Shown here: in pieces, positions 24,141 through 35,019 of the stretch
Layout of the letters: every line of letters begins with the position of its first letter
How positions within the stretch are numbered: the first letter of the stretch is position 1
Source of the DNA: Fragilaria crotonensis
Lineage: Eukaryota > Bacillariophyta > Fragilariophyceae > Fragilariales > Fragilariaceae
NCBI GenBank assembly: GCA_022925895.1
Contig: JAKSYS010000270.1
Coordinates: 1 to 64,000 of the forward strand
DNA length: 64,000 nt
Reading direction: 5' to 3'
Position numbers and translations under genes: made by a program
Notes under the pieces: model-generated
Databases searched by the model: none
What the model was told of the DNA's origin: nothing
Seen by the model: the letters and a program-made list of their open reading frames with translations, nothing else

Positions 24141-24527
24141 GATCCGATTAGGTTTCACCAATTTGACGTCAGCGGGGAGGCCGTGCATGTCCCCTAATCG
24201 AGCCGATCGAGCTTTTCTAAAAAAATCGACTCCATAAATTATAATCCAGATTAAATTACGCAGCAACTTTACCTACAAATCTCAGACTGCTCCTCTGAGG
24301 ATAGAAATACCGTACACTGTACCAGTAGTAAGTAGAACTCAGTACTCCCGTACACCACTGCAGGTGATGGCCGGCTCGATTAGGGGACATACGCGGGCTC
24401 CCAGTCATCAGGATGCTCTCAGAATGTTACTGTCTTACTGTAGTACTGTAAGTCAGTACGTTGCACGTGAACACATCAGTACTGTGACGTGGGCGCTGAC
24501 GTCAAATTGGTGAAAGCTAATCGGATC
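24141..24527. mobile_element. Foldback/MITE-like element with TGACGTCA arms
   Basis: Non-coding element of 387 bases. Its terminal arms (24141-24174 and 24494-24527) are 34-base inverted repeats with one mismatch, starting GATCCGATTAGG and containing TTTGACGTCAG. A second perfect inverted repeat of 19 bases is nested inside (24187-24205 and 24372-24390, ATGTCCCCTAATCGAGCCG). No open frame and no obvious target duplication were seen. A solo arm occurs at 18621. Mobility is inferred from structure and repeated occurrence. Confidence 0.72.
24407..24450 (+). repeat. 44-bp direct repeat, copy B
   Basis: Second copy of the 44-base repeat described at 24094-24137, located within the foldback element just left of its right arm. 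Confidence 0.85.
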
Positions 24528-24975
24528 TCATACCGTTTAATTGCGGAGCTCGGAGTGTGTTTGTCGGAGTATGCCGGGCCCCGGGTTTCGTAAGTCGTCA
24601 TGTCGTCACAACGTCACAACTGCCTTTTTGGTCATTGTACTACCGGTATGGCTACTAGCGTACAACTACTCGGAGTACCAGTGGGTATAGGTTGAAAACA
24701 ACGAACGAACAACAAAACCTGATTTTAGGGCCACCGTTACGTATTTACTGTAGTACATTTTACGTACCCCAAAACGTTGTTGTTCCAACGCTGTGCGATT
24801 AGAATGGGGGATGGGGGTAATCACGAGCATTGTCGCTGCAGCCCAAAACTAGAAATGAGGTTTTTCTAAATCACTACCCCCTGAAAGAATTCGGAGAAGG
24901 ATAACGTGCAGACAACACACAACACGCAAGCAAAACTTGTATTGTTTATCATAACTAGTGGTTCGCGTTCGTGAT
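24528..24975. other. Spacer downstream of syntaxin gene
   Basis: About 450 bases with no gene. It holds the 3' flank of the minus-strand syntaxin gene and GTAC-rich tracts near 24640-24770. Nothing else is recognisable. Confidence 0.5.
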
Positions 24976-26191
24976 CTACGCAAAGAAGATGATGAACGCG
25001 ATGATGAAGAGGACAAAGACACCAAAAACCTTGGCCATGAGAGCTCGATTTGTTTTCAGGCTGGTCAAAGTATCAGTCAGGACATTCATACTCATGGTCA
25101 AATTTGAATTTGCCTCCTCAACGTTATCCTCCACACGCTGTACCATTTCTCGATGCTCCGAAACCATGACCGCAAGCTTGTTAAAGATGGTGCCCAGCTC
25201 AACAATGTTCGACTCTACAGTTGACATGGCGTCGGCGCGGTCTCGAAGGTAGCTTTGGTCAGGAATGAGCTGCATCTGCAGGCCAGTCTCTTGTTCCATG
25301 CGTTGAATGTCCAATGGTGTAAGTGGCATAGAATCCGACCGAGCGTGGTAGCTGCTTACACCACCAGAATAGACCGGGATGTCCGTGGAGGCCCGTCTCA
25401 TCCTCAGGTCGGGAGTTTTGTAGGAACCTCCTATGTCCCCAATGGCGCCGTCTGATTGAACGAAACATAACACAATGAGTACAACAACGATATTTCAAAG
25501 TATGTAGATCGTTCCGCCCTTCCTTTTGCAACTTACGTGGACGTGGTAGAGTGCTCCCACTAGGTTCCCCAGCACTCATTCCACTGGTCAAATCCAAAGT
25601 GGGAAAGCCAGTCCCCATCGCAACTTTTGAATCTCCGTAGACAATAGGTTTGTTGTCTAAAGAAACAAAATCGACAGCGCCTCCGTAGACTTGCATCTTT
25701 TGATCAGAGGCCTCTTTCATGTTGTCTGTACGCTGCTGCAATACCTTCTTGAATCCAGCGGTCGCTTGAACAAATTCCTCCTTCAACTGAACAACCAAAT
25801 TTGACGCTTCTTGACCTGCCTGTGATCCCAAATGTCTTTTCTGATATTGGATAGATGCATTGGCTTGATCCAGGCGTCCATTCAAGTTTTCAATGTTCTG
25901 TTTAATCCTCATGACCAACGCATTTACTTGCTGCGAGTCATCAGTGAAGAGATTATTAGACGATTTAACCAACTGTGTCAATTCCGCCAGCATGTGCGAT
26001 GTAGCAGCAATATCTTTGGAAATTCCGGACGCCGTCTCATGAAAGGTACGCAGTTCGGTGTACGCCGGGTCGTTGGCACGGTAACGCCCGGCTGCAGCTG
26101 GTGCAGAAGTATCGTACGAATTGTTGTTGATTCTTTCTTGTGGCAAGGAACGGGCCAATGCCATGAATTCAGAGGTCCGATCGTCCGCCAT
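24976..26191 (-). CDS. Syntaxin-5/Sed5-like Qa-SNARE
   Basis: Tail-anchored SNARE expected to act in ER-Golgi and intra-Golgi fusion. Two exons: 26191-25537 and 25451-24976, 376 residues, the junction making CAC (His). The start MADDRTSEFMALARSLP matches the Sed5/syntaxin-5 N-terminal DRTSEF signature, the SLY1-binding type. A helical Habc region follows. The SNARE motif (about residues 288-345) aligns without gaps to syntaxin 5: VESNIVELGTIFNKLAVMV then SEHREMVQRVEDNVEEA. At the conserved zero-layer position, usually Gln, this protein has His318 (codon 25153-25155). The C-terminus is one hydrophobic anchor, VFGVFVLFIIAFIIFFA. The gene is flanked on both sides by members of the same transposon family; the upstream one may end only about 70 bases before the ATG. 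Confidence 0.93.
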
Positions 26192-26262
26192 TGTAATGGA
26201 GATGACCTGTGAGAATGCGAGCAAACGCAACAAAGAGGGAAAGCGAGAGGTCAGAGGGTGTA

Positions 26263-29200
26263 TGGCTTGTTTCACTGTTTCGCTACATATCGTTGGGACA
26301 CGTAGACTCGGTATATAAAAATTTAGTTGAAGCCTCAAATTCTTGAGGAAAGCTCATCCAAAACAGATTGACACCATACGCACGTTGTCAATCGATCTTT
26401 CATGTCATCGTCGCCATTATTTCACATATTGGTTTGCAATGATCCCAGGCAGAAAGCTGTTCACAAATCCAGCATCGAAGTCGACTGCTGCTCGGTGAGT
26501 TTTGAACGCCTTCACGAGGCGTTCAATAAGTTGCAAGGTAAGTGCAGGCGTCGTGGTGTTATCGTCTCCTCCGCTGTTTTCTTTGTTTTTATAAACAGCA
26601 AAGTAAGCACAGATGTATGCCCGTGCCCGTCGAGAGAGCTTGCGCACTGTTTTCGTTGTTAGAATGTCTCTGCTTGAGCATTCATGTACTAACGCCTTGA
26701 AAGACTCCTTTCCCTTTTTAGAAGCCAGAGGCATTCGTCGATACACACCTTTAGATATACCCCAACTGTATTCAATACCCTCGCCGGCCAACTCGGCATG
26801 GAACTTTGGCGTGATTATTACGGACACACCAAGTTCCTGGCCTACATATTGGAGTGCTGTCAATTCTTCGGCAAAGTCCAGGCAGCTGGCCATGATGTAT
26901 TTCAAGCTCCAATTCTCTGTCCTCAAAACATTGCCATCTTCATCCTTCGCAAGGTCCATTGTGTATTTGTCGATTTGACCCTCGTCAATCCATCCCGCTC
27001 CCAGAGGACTTGAAGGAGGCCTTTTGGCTGGCCTTGCCATCCTTTTTCTCGTGTCCGAATGATCTTCGTGTCGATATTATTTGTCGTTGCAAGCTCCTGC
27101 AATTCTGATAGGCGATATTGGCGTCGGTCGTTTAATACACTGAGGACAGCAAGGTCAGTTTTGAGTTCTGCAATTGTTTTATTTCGTGTTCGTGGGGCGC
27201 CTGGTGGTGGTGGAAGTATGCGATCATGACGATTGGCTTCTCGTTCCTCATTAGTCATCCAGAAGGGACCAACGTCACCAGCTTGAAATAGAAATGATTG
27301 GGTGTCACCAACAGATAAGTGCGTCGATGCATGCCAAGGTAACCATCGTGCTCTTTTATCTTCGACTCACGCATTCTCGGCTGTGCTCCCCATAGCCTCT
27401 ATTCATACTGTAAGCATCAATCCATTGGTCAACTTCTTTGCATGTCCTTGTGGTGGTCGAATAGAAAAACAAAGTCGAATTGCGGGTAGAGGACTTTAAC
27501 GCAGTCAACGCAGTCCTCGAATTGGATACTCATATGATTGTAAGTCCAATAACCTTCATTGTTTGCCCCTAACTCAAAACTCACAACAAGCGGCGACTCT
27601 TTCAGATCCCTTTTGCCACATTGACCGTGAATTGCCATCGCTGCATCGACGTCGACATAGTTTGTACCGCGACGTACTTCATTTATCTCCTCCAATTGAA
27701 TGCGACTGATGTGAACACCAAAGCCGGTTTCACGAGATTGTATTGCTGAAATCATCAGACTCAAGCCGTCGGTCTTGGGCAATAACGCCCGTTGACCTAG
27801 CGGTCCAACCCATTGCTTTGATTTGAGATGATACTGGCTGTACACGCTTTCGTCTTGCCCAAACAACATAAGCGGCTTTTCTTCTGGCGGTTTGCGGACA
27901 CTCAGGTTTCCCCCGAACGTACCAAAGCCCATTTCCTCTGCGACAACATCGTGAAGCATATCAAAGTCATCGACGTGGAATTCGACCATTTCCTCCCCTG
28001 TCTGTTGATCCTGGTAAGTGTATCCTCGCCGAGCATCATCGTCGTATGATATCTTCTTCTCTGACTTCCACTTCTCCACAGTTTCTTTTGTAACTTGGAT
28101 CCACCGGTGCGTCCTTGGCTCGAGCTTCGTGAGATAGTTCGTGCAAAATTCATTGCGATGGAAAACAACATTGGGTCGCTCATGTCCATCGACAAAAAAG
28201 GATTTCTTTCGGTTGTCATAATGAAACCCTAAACAACGGAGCCATCGCCATGCTGTTGTAAATGAAATAGGACAATCAAGATAACCGTTGAGTAGACTCT
28301 CCTTAGTAGCTTCCGCATCTTCTTCATCCTCATCCTCGTTGGTCTCGTTTGTCGTTGCTGTCCTCTCGTTTGCAATAGCATTTGGTATTATCGTCGTGAT
28401 CAGCTCATTCCGTGCCTGCTCAACTGTGAGATCGGCAAGGTTCGTAACGCAGTACTCAATCCACGGCAGGGTTATTTCTTCGCGAAAGTATTCAAGTAGA
28501 TTGGGGAGTGGCTTGTTTTGCTTGTGGGTCTTTGGATCTGGCACTGGAAAGCGCTCACGATTTGCCCTAAGCAAGGCATTCCAGCCTGCAACGGTACGTT
28601 CATTGGTTGCGGCTGCTTCAATCCCCATCCTGTTGCAATCTAACACAGCGCGAACGCAACAATCTTCTATCCATCTGGCCGAATTCATTTCCTCGATCGC
28701 GTACGTATATGCCAAACATAGAATACAACATCTCTGTCGAATTATAAAGATATCGTATGGAGAACATAGATTATCTTTATCATGTTTGTCAATTAAATCC
28801 TTCCAACCATCGGCAGTTCTGTTCACTTGCTGCAGCCTTTCGATCCGTTCGTGGAGAACATCAAGAACATCTCGGTCATCACTTGAATTTCCAAGAAGAG
28901 CTTCTTGGCTTCCGGACTGTCCCAATACGTCTGCGACAATCTTTGACGACGCAGGACCATGCTTTGGTTTCTTTGCTTTGTCCGCTGCTTCTACTTGTGC
29001 GAGCTCTTCGTTTTGCAGTCGATTGATCCGCTATTTCATTTGTCAAATCAACCACCTCTGTGACACCTCGCGAGACACTGTAATGGTCATTAAGCCTCTC
29101 ATCTTGGAGCAGAGACAAGCTTTTCTTACCATCTGGCGGGCGTTGCACCAACCCTCCTGGGGTTGTTATGTAGTATCCCCAAATATTCCGTTTTGGATTG

Positions 29201-29729
29201 CCGAAGGGATCCTGACCGAAACTACAACGTCGGAATCGACCAGTTTGGTTCGAATCCGTGAAATCATCAAGTACCGCGCCACCACACGATGAAATTGCTT
29301 TGTTCAGCATACCCCTATTGAAACCAAGGGTCTCAAGAGTCGGAAACTGAGCCTTGATTGCGCGAAAGAAGGTCTCGTCTGACAGCCATTTGTCTTGGTA
29401 TCGTTTGTGCTTGACTACTTCGAGCCAGCATTGGAAATATGTCTGTAGGGTCTTCATTTCGCCTTAACTGCCCTAGCTAGCAAGTCAAACACTATGCTCG
29501 GGTGGGCGACGGAGTCAGATGCAGTAAAAGCTTGGGCAGTTTCAAAGTGGAAGTGAATCAAATTGTCGCAACAATCTCATCGTCGGGAGAGTGCTTTTTT
29601 ATGTGGTGCCGATCGTGTTGTTTTTGGTGCGCGAGGATGCCGGAGCTGCATCCAATACCGTGGCGTCAATAATTTTGTACCATTCCTACACAACTTATAC
29701 TAGATGTAAAAAAAGTTCGAATCCAGCCA
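26263..29729 (-). mobile_element. TA-target DDE DNA transposon, copy 2 (inverted relative)
   Basis: Related element on the minus strand. Its transposase-proximal end is clear: reading inward from 29729 it begins TGGCTGGATTCGAAC, matching copy 1 (TGGCTGGATTCACGAAC), and TA (29730-29731) flanks it. The opposite end is less certain. The best candidate is TATGGCTTG at 26261-26269, which would give TA plus TGGCTTG and a length of 3,467 bases, close to the 3,383 of copy 1. If correct, the insertion lies in the syntaxin 5' flank. Protein divergence between the two copies is substantial, so they are different subfamilies. Confidence 0.65.
26417..29457 (-). pseudogene. DDE transposase, frame-broken (copy 2)
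   Basis: Transposase of the element above, in at least four frame segments (29457-28879, 28925-27429, 27258-26923 and 27040-26417). The order matches copy 1: an N-terminal region with KAISSCGGAVLDDFTD, a central block with FFVDGHERPNVVFHRNEF, first D in LFGQDESVYSQY, GYWTYNHMSIQFEDCVD, second D in FVFLFDHH, then GLLQVLWERDGL and finally the E in FHAELAGEGIEYSW. The frame is lost just after the second D, and sequence related to copy 1 (GHAKK, MNRGYG) continues in other frames. Segment 28925-27429 alone is about 500 residues, so this copy is better preserved than copy 1. Confidence 0.78.
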
Positions 29730-30354
29730 TACCTATCGGTGGTGTCGAGTGTCGATGTCAATGTCTCGATATTGGACGCTGGGCGAATGTGTACCTCGTA
29801 CTTGTAGTACCAGCTACAAGTACAGTCTACTTGTATCTGGCACAATCATGGGTGGGTACTGAGAACGGGGTACACAAATAAACGGTAACGTACTGTACCT
29901 GGTACCTGGTAGGAATTCATCCAGGATAATCTCCTTGCTCGTCTGGTCGTCGGCGCTCCGTGGACGGCTTTACGGTTAGGGTGTAGGTTGTAGGGTATAG
30001 GGGATAGGGGTACTACTGTAATAGGGTGCGAGTTAGCCGGATTTCGAATTGTATGCATATGTCATACGTTTCGTACTTTTCAAGCTTCGGAGCTTCGGAG
30101 TACAAGTACTTGTTGTCCACTTCGTACTTTGAAGACATCGTCCATTTTGGAAAAGGTACCGTACTGTGTTCATAACGTGCGATGTTCCTAGCCGCACTAA
30201 TGATGAATCCATGGTAGTAAGTTGTACTTTCAACTTTCAACTCTACTTCTTGTTTACAAATCAAAAGTTGCAAATCACAAGATGTGAATCACAAGAAGAC
30301 CACCAGCCCACTGCGGCGCCCACAAGGACACCATAAAATATACATACACCCAAC

Positions 30355-30558
30355 AACCAACCAACCAACCAACCAACCAACCAACCAACCAACCAACCAA
30401 CCAACCAACCAACCAACCAACCAACCAACCAACCAACCAACCAACCAACCAACCAACCAACCAACCAACCAACCAACCAACCAACCAACCAACCAACCAA
30501 CCAACCAACCAACCAACCAACCAACCAACCAACCAACCAACCAACCAACCAACCAACC
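30355..30558. repeat. (CCAA)n tetranucleotide microsatellite
   Basis: About 51 uninterrupted units of CCAA (GGTT on the other strand). It is open in several frames because four is not a multiple of three, so the predicted (NQPT)n and (VGWL)n peptides are not genes. A distinct (ATC)n array starts eight bases downstream. Confidence 0.95.
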
Positions 30559-30565
30559 AGCCATG

Positions 30566-30686
<121 letters not shown>

Positions 30687-31258
30687 TGAATGAGGAGGTC
30701 TCCGAAGATTCTTTGCTTGCAGTACTGTGCTGGTTCTTGGACGGAGATGAAGAAGTGGCAACAATGAAGGCAAAGACGCAGAAGAATGGTCCATTGCTCC
30801 TCTTCTTGTATCTTCTTTGATGAGCGAGGCATTGCAACAATTTGTGATCAGTCGGATGGAGTCCTCCCCATTTGATATGGTCGGATTAAATCGCAGAATT
30901 GATACATCAACCAGAATGAGTTAAATGTAACTTTCCAAATGTCCCTCTTAGCTAATACTCCAAAATCTGGTGGACTTGCTCCAACCAGCACTGTCAATTG
31001 ATGAATTACAATCTGAGCATGATGCTTCAAGCAGCAGCAGGGATCCGTCCTGTGGTGCCAGAATTTGGTAATCACCATCATGCATGTCATTGCAATGGAA
31101 GGCCAGTGGCCAGTGGCAGGACATCAAGAAAATCTACGGTCTCCGCAGGTTGCACTTTTGGTTTCTGAGACAGAAGTTCATGGTTGTAATCATGGCATGG
31201 CCTGCCCTTGAACTGATTCTTCTGACATTAATGGATTGAGAAGGCTTGTCTTCACACT

Positions 31259-31760
31259 TTGAGGCACATGCTTCACGGTCTGTTAAGGGTGTGTGTCGGT
31301 GCACTTGATGGAATGACAGTATTTATCAAATCTCCTTCAGCCAGCGATACTGAGAATGTAAGCGCATTACTCAGGTCACTACAAGCAATCACGATAGCGT
31401 GGGTATTCAGGCTACATCAAACCACTTTGGTAAGTTTTTCCCTGATGCAAAAGTGCTGGCCTTCCTTAACCTGATTATCTGATTACAGAAATGGATTGAC
31501 TCCTTGCCAATTGTTGGGTTTTATGTTTTGGGGGGTAATGCATATGATATCTCTAAACGTATTTTGATTCCATTCTTGGGTTTGCAGTGAGATGCCCCTG
31601 AAACAGTTGCTACAATAATTTCCTCAGCCGACTGAGAATTTGAATCAAGCAGGCATTTGAACGGCAGTATTCAGTCAAGTGGAGAATACGTGCTGCGCAA
31701 GACTTCACAAGAACTTTGACATTGAGAATGATTGGCAGTGCAATGAAGGAATCACCCTAT
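31259..31760 (+). pseudogene. Decayed Harbinger-like DNA transposase fragment
   Basis: A reading with VCVGALDGMTVFIKSPSASD resembles the first catalytic block of PIF/Harbinger transposases (GALDG..I.I..P). About 300 bases later another frame reads LRI.IKQAFERQYSVKWRIR, like the family's late RIE.AFG..T.KWRI block. Between them, GIQATSNHFGKF resembles NVQA.CD..G.F. The pieces lie in different frames with stops, so this is a relic. Ends and target duplication were not found. Confidence 0.5.
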
Positions 31761-32964
31761 CAGATGTCATTGGAAGCCTGAGCAAATTAATTTGACCAAG
31801 TTTATTGAAATTTGAGACGACCCAACCAGGAGCCTCAGTTCTACGTGCTGACTTGGCTGATTGTCGCCTAGTGCGTTTGAACAGAATGGATATCGCCGAC
31901 TTTCTTACAATCGATTTTGCAATGAGAGCATCAATTTGGAGGAGTACAAACATCCATTACAACTCATGCAGCTAGTCATAGTAGTACTACTACTAATTGC
32001 ACACTCATACAGCAGTATAAATGCACAGCATTCAATTTGATGTAATAGTATGTTTCCATGGAGATGATTTTTCCTTCTCATCAATATTATTGTTGGACGA
32101 GTGAAACAAGAAGGTACTGCTGTTGCTGATGTCAAGAATTGACATTGTCCTCCTGGCTGGATGGTGGCGTGTGATACTGAATGACGTGCGGACAATGAGC
32201 ATGAGTATCCTTGTTCTTGTCGTCAGCAGGAAGAATTGTTGCATTCTTGCTTGCAAGAACTAGCTAGAAGTACTCTTGGTGCAAGCAGTTCATCCTGTTG
32301 CACTTTTGCTCTTGCCAAGTAAGCATGGAAGGCAGCCTCATGTAAATCTGCACTTGCTTTGGTGGCAGTGATGATTGGGTGATCAGTTGGAATCCCGTGA
32401 GCGTCCATCTTGTGGTTCTTTCTATGACATATGTCAGGTGGTACTGGTACAAGTACCATTTATATGGCTGTTCTGACGACTGAGTGTGCCCGCGTACTAC
32501 GCCGAACTCCAATGTTGTCTACGGAGTATAAGTACCAGTACTGGAGACTGGAGTACAGTTTACAGCTTCCAGACTGCCACTGTACTACCAGGTAGTACTT
32601 GTATGAAATAGAACTCTATGATACTATGATCAGCATTTGACATACGACATACCTGTTGCTTGGTACTACAGTACCACGCAATGTAGTAAAGTTCTACCTG
32701 GTAGTACTACTAGAAATGGCTGCTGCAGTCTGTACGTCTGTACACTCAAAAAGCATTCCAGTCTGTCAGTGGTCAGTGGCATACTACATGTACTACCGTA
32801 GACTTTTTTGTTTCGCTCTTCGCCGACCTCGGAGCTCCGACGCAACCCGAAATTCCAACCGGCTTTGATGCACTGTTTTTGGGCTGCCTTGACTGTTTGA
32901 GACAGTTGAGTGCATTCCTCGACTTTCTTCACTCCTCGACGCTAGCAGTCACCCAAATTTGACG

Positions 32965-35019
32965 ATGACACTGATGCAAAACAACTCGAGTGATTCCTTT
33001 GGCGATTCTTCGTATGCCATCGCTAAGGCGTACAGCGACTCGTTTGTAAGTTTTTCCTCTATGACGTAGAATCAATACCTGGTCCTACACGACAACTCAC
33101 CGTGTTCGATTTCAGGATGCGGACACTCGACAAGTGTTGAATGCAATGTCGCAACCTGAGCAAAGGAGCAGTCTGACCTTCTATTTGGTTCCGTGTACGT
33201 GGATGGCTGTTTGCTTGCCATTTTTGACGGGTCAAACTGATCAGAGACCAACCGCTAAGATTGAAAATGCCTCGTTGCTAGTAGTGACCGGTGAAGTGAG
33301 CGACGAAGAGCAAGACGACACAAATATGTACGAACCAAGAGGGAGGCATGAATCAAATCGGTTGCGTGCCGATGTTAAGCATCAAAGGGACTTTCATTGT
33401 GTAGGTGCCAACGTTTGGGCCTTGGTATCAGAGAAATTTGGTTTTGATGTCGTTCTCGCATTCAAAGTTGTTGACGGACGACTACAGGGCACACTTGCGA
33501 TTGATTTAATTACTCAGAAAGTTGCCATCCCAGTTACGGGGTGGTTCGACTATCGACCGGTTACGACGATCCCGACAGATGTAGTGTCTGACGAAGATGA
33601 CGACCTGGTAAGTGACAAATTAGCATTAGTTAGCTTGATGCAGCGCTCCATTTGCTCACCGTAGTCGTTGTTGTCATTTAGTTTCCCGGTCCTTCTGGAT
33701 TGACACGAAATTCAGTGCCGCAGCCGCAGGATGACACGATGGCCTCGTCGACGTCGACAACAATCATTGTCTTGCCACCGTCGGAGTCCACGGATGGTGC
33801 GTCGAAGACAAGCGACATGGAGATCGAACAACCAGTACGGAATTCGACACTCAAACGCAAGCGCTATGGAAGCGGGTTGGGAAATCTTGGAAACACTTGC
33901 TTCATGAACTCAACACTGCAATGCCTAGCGCATACGGAACCGCTGCGGCGTTACTTTTGCTCTGGCGCCTATCAGAATGATTTGAATCGTGAGAATCCTC
34001 TTGGAACTGGCGGTGAATTGGCGACTACATTCGCCGAACTGCTTTGTGAAATGTGGGGATCTCGCGAAACGGCAACCACCTCATTCAATGGTGTTGTCTA
34101 TCCTAGAAGCTTCAAATATACGCTTGGCAAGCATGCGGAACAGTTTCTTGGATATGACCAGCATGATTCGCAAGAACTTGCGACGTACTTGTTGGATGCG
34201 TTGCACGAAGATACGAATCGAGTCACCAAGAAGCCTTACGTGGAGAAACCGGAACAAGGAGAAGACGAACCCGATGATATTGCTGCCGATAAGGCGTGGA
34301 AATTTCACCTTCAACGCGAAGACTCTAGAGTTCTCGAGAACTTTGTTGGACAGGTCAAATCCCGCGTGCAGTGCCCAACCGACGGATGCGGCAGAGTCTC
34401 CACTACTTTCGACCCCTTCATGTATTTGTCGGTGCCAATTCCAGGGGCGACGGATCGAACGCTCAAGGTGACGTTAGTGCCAATTCAGGGTCCTAGGCGT
34501 GAGATGCAGACTACCGTGCCAAAGACGGGAACTATCCGGACGTTGCAGGAGAATGTTCTGGAACAAGCGCATAGGCTGGGTTTGGAAGGAATAAATTTGA
34601 AGGACTTGGTCGCCGTTGACGTTTGGAATAACGAAGTATACAGTGTCTACAAGCCGTCTGATTTCATCGACAGGCTCCGCGACACAGATATTACATTCGT
34701 TTACCAGTTAACGCCGTCGTCGCAGCTCAGAGCACCTGAGGCTAGCATTCCCGCCGTAATTGTTCCTGAGAAGCGGAATCGGCCTAATCGCATAAAACCG
34801 TCTGTGGAAGACTTGGTAGTGTTGAACCAAAGGGATAATTGGATAAAAACCATCGAAGGGCACGTCGATAACGTTGCACTAACATCGATGCTGTTCAACC
34901 CAAACCGTGCAACCAAAGAAAGTCTGCATCGGTTTTATGACCAGCTTGGCGATTTTATTGATAAATGCTATGAGGCAATTCAGTCCTCAATGACTATTTG
35001 CACCCCCCTCTCTAAATAA
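32965..35019 (+). CDS. DUSP-USP ubiquitin hydrolase-like protein lacking the His box
   Basis: Three exons (32965-33045, 33116-33607, 33682-35019), 636 residues, phase-0 junctions. The N-terminal region (LTFYLVPCTWMAVCLPFLTG ... NVWALVSEKFG) looks like a DUSP domain. The USP domain then opens with the full Cys box GLGNLGNTCFMNSTLQCL (Cys about 264) and the QDSQE-type motif YDQHDSQELATYLLDALHED, as in the USP4/11/15 group. A ubiquitin-like insert follows (VTLVPIQGPRREMQTTVPKT ... DRLRDTDITFVYQL). The protein ends about 130 residues later with no GHYTAY-type His box, so the second half of the catalytic fold is missing; the downstream kilobase has no coding candidate. It may be a truncated gene or a regulatory pseudoenzyme. 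Confidence 0.85.

Noticed and set aside
29715-29730. GTTCGAATCC resembling a tRNA T-loop
   Set aside because: No acceptor, D-arm or anticodon arm can be built around it; it is the terminal sequence of a transposon.
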